Origin: Paenibacillus catalpae | Lineage (GTDB): Bacteria; Bacillota; Bacilli; Paenibacillales; Paenibacillaceae | Length of the DNA: 64,000 nt | Assembly: GCF_900112695.1 (NCBI RefSeq) | Contig: NZ_FOMT01000002.1 | Location: 812,479 to 876,478, forward strand | Direction of reading: 5' to 3' | Shown: positions 50,806 through 58,818 of the stretch, piece by piece | Layout: the number at the start of each line of letters is the position of its first letter | Position numbering within the stretch: the stretch's first letter is position 1 | The notes under the pieces: generated by a model | Seen by the model: the letters and a program-made list of their open reading frames with translations, nothing else | The model's database searches: none | What the model was told of the DNA's origin: nothing | Made by a program: the position numbers and the translations under genes

Positions 50806-50865
50806 ATGACACAATTCGCTGGTAAAGAAATATAGATCCAGCACGGATTGTGTAATTTTTCACAA
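50806..50865 (+). promoter_or_regulatory. Promoter and Rex-type operator of ndh
   Basis: TTGTGTAATTTTTCACAA (50848-50865) differs at one position from the Rex consensus TTGTGAAWWWWTTCACAA. It lies just downstream of ATGACA (50806-50811), 19 bases, TATAGA (50831-50836). Rex senses the NADH/NAD ratio and represses ndh in Bacillus. Confidence 0.75.
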
Positions 50866-50910
50866 ACAAAAAGACACATAAACAAGCTAAGGAATGGATG
50901 GGATCATACG

Positions 50911-52104
50911 ATGAGCAACATACCCAAAATTGTCATCTTAGGAGCTGGCTACGGCGGCGTGCTTACTGCGCTGCGGTTGCAAAAAGAACTTAACTATAAC
51001 GAGGCTGACGTCACATTAGTGAATAAGCACGACTATCATTATATTACTACGCATTTGCATATGCCGGCTGCAGGAACGGATAATCCTGAGAATGCGCGCG
51101 TCAGCATCTCGAAGCTGATTGACGAATTCAAGATCGACTTCGTGAAATCGACAGTCGTACAAATTCGCCCGCAGGATAAAAAGGTTATCCTTGAGGATGG
51201 AACCCTTTCGTATGATTACCTTGTCATCGGTCTTGGCGGCGAGCCGGAAACCTTTGGCATTCCGGGACTTGGCGAGTACGCGATGAACATTCGCAGCATT
51301 AACTCTGTCCGCCTGATCCGTGAGCATATTGAATATCAATTTGCACGCTTCAAGCGTGAACCGCATCGCACGGACTATCTGACCTTTATCGTAGGCGGAG
51401 CCGGCTTTACCGGTATCGAATTCGTTGGCGAGCTGTCCGATCGCATTCCTGAGCTGTGCAAGCAGTTTGATGTGGATCCGGCACTTGTGAAAATTTATAA
51501 TATCGAAGCTGCACCAACCGCACTGCCTGGATTTGACCCTGAGCTCGTGGAATACGCCATGGACGTATTAACGAAAAAAGGCGTAACGTTCCGCATCGGA
51601 ACAGCGATCAAAGAGTGCACCCCTGACGGTGTAGTCGTTGGTGAAGGCGAAGAAATCAAATCGCAGACGGTCATTTGGACCGGCGGTATCCGCGGCAACC
51701 GTCTGATTGAGGATGCAGGCTTTGAAACGATGCGCGGACGCGTGAAAGTGGATGACAACCTGCGTGCTCCCGGCCATGAGAATATTTATATCGTTGGCGA
51801 TAACTCCCTGATGTTTAATGAGGAAGGCCGCCCGTATCCGCCAACAGCGCAAATTGCGATGCAGCAAGGTGTTGTATGTGCGCATAACCTGATTGCCTCA
51901 ATCCGCAACCAGCCGCTGAAGTCGTTCGTGTTCAGCAACAAAGGCACGGTGGCATCGCTGGGCAAAGGGGAAGCGATCGGTATCGCTTTCGGCAAGAAGT
52001 ACAAAGGCCGCATGGCGGCTTGGCTTAAAAAGATGATCGACCTGCGTTATTTGTTCATCATCGGCGGTATTCCGCTTGTGCTGCGTAAAGGGAAGTTCCT
52101 GTAA
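50911..52104 (+). CDS. ndh: Type II NADH:quinone oxidoreductase
   Basis: 397 aa. FAD motif 'IVILGAGYGGVLTALRLQ' at the start, NADH motif 'FIVGGAGFTGIEFVGEL', and second FAD contact 'NIYIVGDNSLMF'. The C-terminal 'AAWLKKMIDLRYLFIIGGIPLVLRKGKFL' is the amphipathic membrane-binding tail. It oxidises NADH and reduces menaquinone at the inner membrane face without pumping protons. The upstream Rex-type operator fits NADH-dependent control. The weak ribosome site is GGGATCATACG. It overlaps the next gene (TAATG). Confidence 0.92.
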   Translation: MSNIPKIVILGAGYGGVLTALRLQKELNYNEADVTLVNKHDYHYITTHLHMPAAGTDNPENARVSISKLIDEFKIDFVKSTVVQIRPQDKKVILEDGTLSYDYLVIGLGGEPETFGIPGLGEYAMNIRSINSVRLIREHIEYQFARFKREPHRTDYLTFIVGGAGFTGIEFVGELSDRIPELCKQFDVDPALVKIYNIEAAPTALPGFDPELVEYAMDVLTKKGVTFRIGTAIKECTPDGVVVGEGEEIKSQTVIWTGGIRGNRLIEDAGFETMRGRVKVDDNLRAPGHENIYIVGDNSLMFNEEGRPYPPTAQIAMQQGVVCAHNLIASIRNQPLKSFVFSNKGTVASLGKGEAIGIAFGKKYKGRMAAWLKKMIDLRYLFIIGGIPLVLRKGKFL

Positions 52105-52364
52105 TGCGTCATTGCAGCGTTCAAGTCCGCGGATTATTGACCCGGGATGAGCTCGACCGTTACAATGCGCTGATGGAAGTCGGATCGTTCCTGGAGTCCC
52201 AGCAGCGTTATGATTTGTCGTATACGGTGCAAAAAGAAGTGGACATTCTCATCATGCCCGCCATCGAGCGGCTAAAGGAAAAAGGCCGCGAGCGCGACCG
52301 CGCAACCGAACTCTATCTCGAACAAAAACGTCTCGGCCTTCTGGACGAGGACGACGAAGATTAA
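52104..52364 (+). CDS. Small hypothetical protein coupled to ndh, 86 aa
   Basis: Not recognised. The ATG shares a base with the ndh stop codon, so translation is coupled. The protein is soluble and helical with a highly charged second half (Lys/Arg/Glu) and a very acidic C-terminus (DEDDED). No cysteine pair or membrane segment is seen. The position suggests a helper or regulator of the NADH dehydrogenase; this is inference from context alone. Confidence 0.75.
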   Translation: MRHCSVQVRGLLTRDELDRYNALMEVGSFLESQQRYDLSYTVQKEVDILIMPAIERLKEKGRERDRATELYLEQKRLGLLDEDDED

Positions 52365-52368
52365 TAAG

Positions 52369-52402
52369 AAAAAGGCTTTCGCTTCGGCGAAAGCCTTTTT
52401 TA
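52369..52402 (+). terminator. Terminator of the ndh operon
   Basis: A 14-bp perfect stem AAAAAGGCTTTCGC / GCGAAAGCCTTTTT with a stable TTCG loop. Confidence 0.92.
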
Positions 52403-52502
52403 TTTTGTGCTTGCATGCATTTCCGATTTCTAGCTGCCTTCTCTAGTGGAGAGTCAATGGAGGAAGCTGGCCGACAGCTCAAACACGGGCGAGCTTAATA
52501 AC

Positions 52503-52538
52503 CTATAAACAAACGCCACCGGAATTACCCGGTGGCGT
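52503..52538 (-). terminator. Hairpin terminator facing the hemQ transcript
   Basis: Stem AACGCCACCGG / CCGGTGGCGTT with loop AATTAC. On the minus strand it is followed by TGTTTATAGG, so it may end hemQ transcription after the palindromic element. Confidence 0.6.
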
Positions 52539-52574
52539 TACACTGTTATAACAAAAAGGTTAGACGAGGATGGA

Positions 52575-52690
52575 GCAGCTCAAATGATTCTGGAGAAGCG
52601 TAGCGTTCGCCTTTGTTCACGGATTCCAACCTATAACAATTGAAATCAAGGAATCCGTGAACAACAGCGATCGGAAGAACATTTGACTGC
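52575..52690 (+). repeat. Long palindromic element, family 2, copy C
   Basis: Outer arm TCAAATGATTCT pairs with AGAACATTTGA (one bulge); inner stem TTGTTCACGGATT pairs with AATCCGTGAACAA. The left-only bulge GGAGAAGCGTAGCG and loop AACCTATAACAATT correspond to those of copy B. It lies between the ndh operon terminators and the end of hemQ, a convergent gap. Confidence 0.85.
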
Positions 52691-52715
52691 GGAGATCCTC
52701 CAGCTAACCGCCCGC

Positions 52716-53462
52716 TTACAGCGACAGCATCGCCTTAAACTTTTCATCCGTCAACAGATTCCCCACAAAGAATTCGCCAAAATCGCCATAACGAGCGCTC
52801 ACTTCATCAAAGCGCATCTCGTAGACGAGTTTTTTGAATTGAAGCGCATCGTCGGCAAACAGCGTTACGCCCCATTCCCAATCATCGAAGCCAACGGAGC
52901 CGGTGATGATCTGTTTGACTTTGCCCGCATATTTGCGGCCGATCATGCCATGGCTGCGCATCATCGTGCGGCGGTCGTCCATGCTGAGCATGTACCAGTT
53001 ATCATTGCCCGAGCGGCGTTTGTTCATCGGATAGAAGCAAATATGTCTTGCTTTCGGAAGAGTTGGCTTCAGACGCGCAACAACCTCCGGATTTTGCATT
53101 GGGTCGCTGCCCGGGGAATTCACGTAGTTGCTAAGCTCAACTACGCTCACATAAGAGTGAGCCGGCTGTGTGAACTCGGCAAACAGCGTTTTGTTAAATG
53201 CGGTTTCAATGTCGTTTAGCTCTTCCAGCGTTTCGCGCAGGTGCATAAAGACGAAATCGGCTTTTTGGCCTACGATCGAATATACAGCTGTGCTGCCTTG
53301 CTTGTTGTCATCTACGTTGCTCCATTCCTTCAGGAAGGATTGAAGCTCGTCCAGCGCCTGACTGCGCTCTTTATCGGTTGCAAGCCGCCATGCTGCCCAA
53401 TCCATCGAACGGAAATCATGCAGCGCGTACCAGCCTTCTAATGTAATGGCTACTTCACTCAT
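52716..53462 (-). CDS. hemQ: Hydrogen peroxide-dependent heme synthase (chlorite dismutase family)
   Basis: 248 aa. HemQ decarboxylates coproheme to heme B in the coproporphyrin route of Firmicutes. The N-terminal '[18 protein letters not shown]', central '[12 protein letters not shown]' and '[12 protein letters not shown]' followed by '[24 protein letters not shown]' (with the heme-ligand His region) are standard HemQ blocks. The Tyr of 'RKYAGKVKQ' and '[19 protein letters not shown]' follow. The start at 53462 has an AGGAG site; an upstream ATG in the frame does not. Confidence 0.94.
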   Translation of the reverse strand: MSEVAITLEGWYALHDFRSMDWAAWRLATDKERSQALDELQSFLKEWSNVDDNKQGSTAVYSIVGQKADFVFMHLRETLEELNDIETAFNKTLFAEFTQPAHSYVSVVELSNYVNSPGSDPMQNPEVVARLKPTLPKARHICFYPMNKRRSGNDNWYMLSMDDRRTMMRSHGMIGRKYAGKVKQIITGSVGFDDWEWGVTLFADDALQFKKLVYEMRFDEVSARYGDFGEFFVGNLLTDEKFKAMLSL

Positions 53463-53620
53463 TGGTAAATTCTCCTCTCGTCTCATTGCTTTTAACATTG
53501 TATCGTATATAATTCAGCTAGAGCAAATGGCGGACTTGTGACAAATAGACAACGTTGATTGACTTCCTTATTTCCATTATTTAAACTGATAAGCGAGACT
53601 TTCCATAAGGAGAAGAGGAC

Positions 53621-53908
53621 ATGCTTCAATTAATTGTAGCTACGGTGCTGTTTCTGGTCATGATGTTCGGCATCGGCTTTATACTTAACATGCTTCTCAA
53701 AACAACCTGGTTTCCCATTTATGTATTCATAATTATACTGCTACCGCTCGGCATTTGGTCGACATGGGACGAATCGGTTTCGTTTGTCGATAATTTCACG
53801 GAGTTTACATATGTCGATGTTATTCCGGTTATAGGCGCCCTGGCTGGGGCGTATGTCAGCGGCTGGGCCATTCGCGCATTGCGCCGCGGCGGTTATAAAA
53901 TGTTCTAA
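53621..53908 (+). CDS. YuiB-family membrane protein
   Basis: 95 aa with three hydrophobic helices (about residues 4-26, 32-46 and 64-86) and a basic C-terminus. Size and sequence ('ATVLFLVMMFGIGFILNMLLKTTWFPIY') resemble YuiB of Bacillales, which in B. subtilis lies close to yumB/yumC; here the ndh and ferredoxin-NADP reductase genes are also near. Its function is unknown. AAGGAGAAGAGG is the ribosome site. Confidence 0.82.
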   Translation: MLQLIVATVLFLVMMFGIGFILNMLLKTTWFPIYVFIIILLPLGIWSTWDESVSFVDNFTEFTYVDVIPVIGALAGAYVSGWAIRALRRGGYKMF

Positions 53909-53916
53909 CAACAAAG

Positions 53917-53960
53917 CGGCTCTCGTTATCCCGGATCGGGATGGCGGGGCCGTTTTTCAA
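53917..53960 (+). terminator. Terminator after the yuiB-like gene
   Basis: An imperfect stem CGGCTCTCGTTATCCC / GGGATGGCGGGGCCG with a short loop, followed by TTTTTC. Confidence 0.7.
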
Positions 53961-54063
53961 TCGGTTTTGCGCTTGCTCCTCATATTTCTAGTTTTGTATT
54001 CGACCCCGGCCCTTCTTTTTATGTTAAAATGATAGAAAGTATGAATGAGATGGAGAGATGCAA

Positions 54064-55584
54064 TTGCGCATCGGTAATCTACTGCAATTTACGGAGCATC
54101 ACCGTTACTACATTTTTCGCGATTTTTCACTAAGCAGCTTGGACTATAAAATGTTGTCGCTTATCTATCAGCCGATGATAGGCGCTTTTGCTATTGCCTT
54201 CTACCAACAACTGTATCATGGCATAACAGAAGGCACATCCGGTTACTCAACCATTGAGACTCAGCGTAAACTGTTCCTGGGACTTGGACTTGATATGAAT
54301 GAACGAGGCAGAAAATATCTGATTGACCAGGCCTCGCGGCTCGAAGCGGTTGGACTTCTGCAGACGTCGCGGGTTGGTATGCCGGATCAGGCGGACGTGA
54401 TGTATGAATATGAGCTCTCGCAGCCTATGTCGCCAAGCGAGTTTTTCCGCAATCAGCATTTGACCCTGCTGCTTCGGGACAAGATCGGCAAGTACGCGGT
54501 TATTTCGCTTCGCGAATCGTTTGGGGCACAGGAGCCTGACGAGCTTGCGCAGAAGCAGCTGACCAAAGAAAACATATCCGTTCCTTTCTACGAGTTGTTC
54601 CAGTTGAACATACAATCGGTTGACCAGGAACTGGAGCAGGCGTTGACGGAGGTTGCGCCAACACGACAAGCCGCGCCTCGAGCACAGCTGGAGACGGCAG
54701 GTATTCCTTATGGCGAGATCATCCTGCGTTTTCCGCGTAATTCGGCGAACCGGAGTTATGTAGAGCGGATGCGCGGCAATGCCGAGCAGCTCGCCCAAGT
54801 CAATTATGTCGCTTATAAATACAATCTATCCGTAGCGGATATTTGCCGATTACTGGATGAGGACGATATTTTCGTTCAAACAACCGGTGAGTTAATCGTA
54901 GACGAGCTGCAGCTTCGGGCCAATCAGCTGTACCGTCAGGATAAGAAACGCGAAGGGGACCGGCAGCGGACGGTTGCCCGCGTGCAGGCGGCAACGGTTC
55001 AACCGAATGAAGCAGACGGAGATCTCGTCGAGTTTGACGTACAGGAAGAATATTATTTGCATGTTCCAAGCCAATTGGCGGGGAAATGTGATGTGCAGCA
55101 ATATAACATGCTCATGCGGAATGAGCCTCACACCAAGTTTTTGCAGAAGTTTTTCCCAGGGGCAGTACCGGACTGGATCGAAAGATCGTTCGAACGAATT
55201 GACCTTAATTATAAGCTCCCCGCACCGGTTATAAACGTACTTATTCATTATGTAATAGGCATGAATGATGCGCAGCGCGTAACGAAGACCTTCCTGGAAG
55301 CCGTTGTGTCCAATATGCTCGTCAAGCAGGTGGACACGTTCGAGAAGGCTGTGCTTTATGTAAGGGAGCAGGCTGAAGTCGAAGCGGATAAGGAACGCCG
55401 GAATGCCAGGGCAGCCGGACAGTCAGGTGCAAGAGGAACTACGCGCAGCAATGCGCGAGGCGGTATTTCACGCAAGCCGTCTATTCCGATTGTGCAGGAT
55501 GAAGGGGCAGGCGATACGGCTATTTCGCCGGAGAAGCTGGAGCAGATGCGCAGGCTGGCCAGAAAACTGGATGGCAAAGGTTAG
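54064..55584 (+). CDS. dnaB: Replication initiation and membrane attachment protein DnaB
   Basis: 506 aa, the Firmicute DnaB (not the helicase). It helps DnaD and DnaI load the replicative helicase at the origin. The N-terminal winged-helix region starts 'IGNLLQFTEHHRYYIFRDF'. The C-terminal DnaB/DnaD repeat contains 'LNYKLPAPVINVLIHYVIG' and the motif-II-like 'KAVLYVREQAE' region. A disordered, basic tail follows. The start is taken as TTG 54064 because GGAG lies 8 bases upstream; the ATG at 54058 would be only 2 bases from it. dnaI follows after 23 bases. Confidence 0.92.
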   Translation: MRIGNLLQFTEHHRYYIFRDFSLSSLDYKMLSLIYQPMIGAFAIAFYQQLYHGITEGTSGYSTIETQRKLFLGLGLDMNERGRKYLIDQASRLEAVGLLQTSRVGMPDQADVMYEYELSQPMSPSEFFRNQHLTLLLRDKIGKYAVISLRESFGAQEPDELAQKQLTKENISVPFYELFQLNIQSVDQELEQALTEVAPTRQAAPRAQLETAGIPYGEIILRFPRNSANRSYVERMRGNAEQLAQVNYVAYKYNLSVADICRLLDEDDIFVQTTGELIVDELQLRANQLYRQDKKREGDRQRTVARVQAATVQPNEADGDLVEFDVQEEYYLHVPSQLAGKCDVQQYNMLMRNEPHTKFLQKFFPGAVPDWIERSFERIDLNYKLPAPVINVLIHYVIGMNDAQRVTKTFLEAVVSNMLVKQVDTFEKAVLYVREQAEVEADKERRNARAAGQSGARGTTRSNARGGISRKPSIPIVQDEGAGDTAISPEKLEQMRRLARKLDGKG

Positions 55585-55607
55585 AACATAAGGCGGGGTG
55601 AATACGA

Positions 55608-56564
55608 ATGGAATCGCTTGGTGAAATGTTGAAATCATGGCCTGGCGGAAAGTCAATGACCGATCAAGCGCAGCAAAAGCTTGGAGAGCTTATGGCGGAC
55701 CCTCTTGTTGAGCGTCTGTTCGTCAAGCACCCTGAGCTGGATGAGCGTGCGGTACGGATGAATATGAACCGTGTATATCAATACGTGAAGGAATACCGGA
55801 ACTGCTCGAATTGTCCGGGGCTAAGCCAATGTCCCAATGATTTCGAGGGTCATTATACATTGCTCTCATGCGAGACGGTTAACGATCAAGTGCAGTTGAT
55901 TGACCGGAAGGTGTCCTGCAAGAAATTTATTGCAAAGCGCAGCGAAGAGCAGATCAAGAATCGGATCCGTAGTTTTTATGTCGATGAGACAGCACTAAAT
56001 AACGGCTATTCGGCCGATGAAATTTTGTTTAACGATCCGAAGCGGACGGAAGCGGCCTACCAGATTCTCGCTTATATCGATAAGACGAAGGAAGAGGGCT
56101 TACAGAAGGAAGGTTTATACCTGGCGGGCAAATTTGGCACGGGTAAGACATTCCTGATGTGTTATCTGCTTCATGAGCTTGCGAAAGCGGGCTACTCCGG
56201 AGCTATCGTGTACATGCCGGAGTTCGTAGAGGACTTGAAATCTATGATGCATGATCAGGCGAAGCTTCGCGAGACGGTAGAGATGATGAAAGAGACCGAT
56301 CTTCTTATTTTTGATGATATGGGAGCCGAGAACTTGAATCCGTGGGTACGGGACCATGTGCTGGGATCCATTCTGAACTACCGGATGAACCGCAAACCTA
56401 CTTTATATACCTCCAATTATGAGTTGGATGCGTTGGAGAAGCATTTCAGCTTTACAAGCAAAGACGGCGATGAACAGCATAAAGGAGAGCGTCTGATGAA
56501 CCGGATCAAACCTTACGTTCAGGTTGTGATGGTCACGGGTGAGAATAAGCGGGGACGCAAGTAA
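55608..56564 (+). CDS. dnaI: Primosomal helicase loader DnaI
   Basis: 318 aa, an AAA+ ATPase that loads the replicative helicase. An N-terminal helicase-binding domain carries a cysteine-rich zinc site (C66, C69, C75, C88 and C104 region). The ATPase domain has Walker A at residues 174-181 (GKFGTGKT) and Walker B 'DLLIFDDMGAE'. Arginine and sensor residues lie in 'RDHVLGSILNYRM' and 'LYTSNYELDALEKHF'. Both genes share orientation and spacing with B. subtilis dnaB-dnaI. GGGGTG is the ribosome site. Confidence 0.95.
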   Translation: MESLGEMLKSWPGGKSMTDQAQQKLGELMADPLVERLFVKHPELDERAVRMNMNRVYQYVKEYRNCSNCPGLSQCPNDFEGHYTLLSCETVNDQVQLIDRKVSCKKFIAKRSEEQIKNRIRSFYVDETALNNGYSADEILFNDPKRTEAAYQILAYIDKTKEEGLQKEGLYLAGKFGTGKTFLMCYLLHELAKAGYSGAIVYMPEFVEDLKSMMHDQAKLRETVEMMKETDLLIFDDMGAENLNPWVRDHVLGSILNYRMNRKPTLYTSNYELDALEKHFSFTSKDGDEQHKGERLMNRIKPYVQVVMVTGENKRGRK

Positions 56565-56570
56565 AAGGAA

Positions 56571-56608
56571 GAGGCTGCACATTTGTTCAAATGTGCAGCC
56601 TCTTTTTG
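56571..56608 (+). terminator. Terminator of dnaI
   Basis: A 15-bp perfect stem GAGGCTGCACATTTG / CAAATGTGCAGCCTC with a TT loop, followed by TTTTTG. Confidence 0.93.
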
Positions 56609-56625
56609 TGAAAATACTTTAACTA

Positions 56626-56654
56626 TTTACCGCGTTAATAACTTGTAGTATACT
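56626..56654 (+). promoter_or_regulatory. Putative promoter in front of a short ORF and the peptide ABC operon
   Basis: TTTACC (56626-56631), 17 bases, TATACT (56649-56654). A start near 56661 would make a transcript beginning almost at the AGGGGAGG ribosome site of the 25-codon ORF. Confidence 0.5.
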
Positions 56655-56675
56655 CTCCTCAGGGGAGGTGAGAAA

Positions 56676-56753
56676 ATGTTACATACTTGGAAAAATAAAG
56701 TTCAAGATGTACATCTTTGTAAGTTCATATCGGTGACCGTGAATTCAGAATGA
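56676..56753 (+). CDS. Possible 25-residue peptide or leader ORF
   Basis: An ATG with a very strong ribosome site (AGGGGAGGTGAG, 4-5 bases to the ATG) opens a 25-codon frame that ends in TGA at 56751. The peptide is polar with one Cys and no signal sequence, so it does not look like an exported pheromone precursor. It lies 170 bases upstream of the peptide-binding lipoprotein gene. It may be a translated leader. No family is recognised. Confidence 0.4.
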   Translation: MLHTWKNKVQDVHLCKFISVTVNSE

Positions 56754-56920
56754 ACGGATGTTTCAATTTCAATTAGATTATGTATCCATTGTAAACGGAA
56801 AGCAATAGTTATGATCAAAATAGTCAGAAAAATTAAAAGATTTGAACAAATAGAAAAGAGCGGATCAATCTGACACTAGCAAACGGATAGAATAACGTGC
56901 AAATTAGAGGAGGAGATAGG

Positions 56921-58663
56921 ATGATTACACGAAAGAAATCGATGAAGTTTTTGTTTCTATTAAGTATATTGGCTATCGTCATTTCAGGCTGTTCCAGCAA
57001 CAATAACGGTAATAGCTCGAATTCCCCATCACCTTCTGCGACAACAGCAGATGAATCGGCCTCTCCTTCCACAGAACCATCTGAAGATCCCAACACGCCT
57101 AAAGTAGGCGGAACCTTAACGGTAAGTACATTCTCCGATATCGTTTCGGTTAATCCAATTTTCGTAAATGATACGTCATCAGGCGATATGCAGTATTTGT
57201 TGTTCGCCCAGTTGTATGACCTTGACCGCGACGGTAACCTGGTTGTACAGCCATGGTCGATCGCTTCTGAGCTTCCTCAAATCTCTGAAGACGGTAAAAC
57301 GTACACGGTAAAAATGAAAAATACGGCCAAATGGAGTGACGGTCAGCCGATCACTGCAGAAGATTTGGTCTTTACCATTAATACGATTATTAACCCTAAG
57401 GCAGGTGCACCGGGGATCAGCCTTTATGACAAGGTTGATAAAGTCGAGAAGGTCGACGACTACACCGTTAAATTTACGCTCAAGCAAGTATACGCACCAT
57501 TCCAATATTCCTTGATGGTGAATCCGGTGCCAAGCCATATCCTGAAGGATGTGAAGCCGGAGGAGTTGCAGGCTAATCCATACGGTAAAGACCCTGCTAA
57601 GACGGTTACAAGCGGTCCTTGGAAATGGTCGGAATGGAAGACCGGTCAATATGTAAGTCTCGAAGCCGATCCGAATTACTGGGGCGAAGTGAAGCCGAAT
57701 ATTCAGAAAGTCGTTTACAAAATTTATGCGGATCAAAATACCGAGGTTCAAGCACTGATCAAAGGCGATGTGGATACAACGCTTGCGATTCCAATTACGC
57801 AGCTAGAAGCAGTTGAGAAAAATGACAAGATCACTGTCATTAAAGGAGCCACTTCAACCTACGAATATATCAGCTTCAACTTTGACGCAAACAACTTCCC
57901 TGATAAATTCATTCCTTTCAACTCGCAAAAAAGCCGCCAAGCCATTGCCTATGCACTTAACCGCCAAGGTATGGTTGATAATGTCTTGAAAGGGACAGGT
58001 GCACTGATGAACGCGCCATTCCTGCCAGGCTCCTGGTCAGACCCTGGCGACAAAGCGGTTAACTATGCCTATGACGCTGAGAAAGCGAAAGCCTTGCTTG
58101 CCGAAGACGGATGGGTACCGGGCAAAGACGGCATTCTCGAAAAAGACGGCCACCGTTTCTCCTTCGAGCTGCAATACAACGCTGGCAACAGCCGCCGTGA
58201 AGCCGTATCCCAAATTATTCAGCAGAATCTGAAAGACGTTGGTATTGAAGTGAAGCCAACAGCGATTGACTTCGCAACCTGGATTGATCAAAACATCACG
58301 CCGGGCAAATATCCTGCTATTCTCCTTGGCTGGTCGCTTAGCAATCCGGATCCGGACGGCGAAAGCATCTTCTCGTCGAAATACTTCCCGCCAGCTGGAC
58401 AAAACAACGGCTGGTACAAGAACGAAAAGCTCGACAAGCTGTGGGTTGACGGTTACTCCGTTGTAGACCAAGCTGCACGTAAAGAGATTTACAACCAAAT
58501 CGCAACTGAAATCTCGACTGATCTGCCTTACGTATTCCTGTATCAATACGGCAATCCGCAAGGTGTCGGACCTAAAGTGAAATTCGCTCCGGAGGATGCT
58601 CCGGAACCAACTCATCAAACCGGTTACTTCTACCACATGATCAAATGGTGGCTAGCCGAATAA
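56921..58663 (+). CDS. Peptide/oligopeptide ABC transporter substrate-binding lipoprotein
   Basis: 580 aa, SBP family 5. A signal peptide ends in the lipobox ISGC, followed by a Ser/Asn/Pro-rich linker of about 45 residues. The family block 'KWSDGQPITAEDLVFTINTI' is present, as are 'VTSGPWKWSEWKTGQYVSLEADPNYW' and a C-terminal 'LPYVFLYQ'. It captures peptides (or nickel/other ligands of this family) at the cell surface for the permeases encoded downstream. The ATG at 56921 follows GAGGAGGAG. A long inverted repeat and a leader element separate it from the permease genes. Confidence 0.93.
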   Translation: MITRKKSMKFLFLLSILAIVISGCSSNNNGNSSNSPSPSATTADESASPSTEPSEDPNTPKVGGTLTVSTFSDIVSVNPIFVNDTSSGDMQYLLFAQLYDLDRDGNLVVQPWSIASELPQISEDGKTYTVKMKNTAKWSDGQPITAEDLVFTINTIINPKAGAPGISLYDKVDKVEKVDDYTVKFTLKQVYAPFQYSLMVNPVPSHILKDVKPEELQANPYGKDPAKTVTSGPWKWSEWKTGQYVSLEADPNYWGEVKPNIQKVVYKIYADQNTEVQALIKGDVDTTLAIPITQLEAVEKNDKITVIKGATSTYEYISFNFDANNFPDKFIPFNSQKSRQAIAYALNRQGMVDNVLKGTGALMNAPFLPGSWSDPGDKAVNYAYDAEKAKALLAEDGWVPGKDGILEKDGHRFSFELQYNAGNSRREAVSQIIQQNLKDVGIEVKPTAIDFATWIDQNITPGKYPAILLGWSLSNPDPDGESIFSSKYFPPAGQNNGWYKNEKLDKLWVDGYSVVDQAARKEIYNQIATEISTDLPYVFLYQYGNPQGVGPKVKFAPEDAPEPTHQTGYFYHMIKWWLAE

Positions 58664-58680
58664 CAGCGTAAAATTCGATC

Positions 58681-58723
58681 GTTTACAGGAGAAGAGGGCG
58701 TGGCCCTCTTCTTCCTTGTAAAC
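58681..58723 (+). other. Large intercistronic hairpin after the binding-protein gene
   Basis: GTTTACAGGAGAAGAGGGC and GCCCTCTTCTTCCTTGTAAAC pair almost completely around GTG, with one or two bulges. The following sequence (TTAATTGTCG) lacks a T tract. It is therefore more likely a 3' stabilising or partial-termination hairpin, as often seen after abundant binding-protein genes. Confidence 0.7.
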
Positions 58724-58725
58724 TT

Positions 58726-58810
58726 AATTGTCGCAAAAGGCGCGGCAATTCTTAAGTGAATGCTTACGAAGTAGAATTGCCGCAAAAGGCGCGGCAATTC
58801 TTTTAGGAGG
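58726..58810 (+). repeat. Hairpin leader element (family 1), two hairpins, before the dppB-like gene
   Basis: Hairpin one is AATTGTCGC / GCGGCAATT. The motif TGCTTACGAAGTA follows at 58761-58773. Hairpin two is the perfect GAATTGCCGC / GCGGCAATTC (58774-58783 with 58791-58800). TTTTAGGAGG follows at once, the ribosome site of the gene at 58819. Both hairpins have the loop AAAAGGC. Confidence 0.9.
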
Positions 58811-58818
58811 ATGGGCAA

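Noticed and set aside
52683-53219. 178-codon plus-strand frame opposite hemQ
   Set aside because: Antisense shadow of hemQ with no ribosome site; hemQ has full family motifs.
53920-53958. rRNA or tRNA-like stem after yuiB
   Set aside because: The stem-loop is followed by a T tract and has no cloverleaf; it is a terminator.
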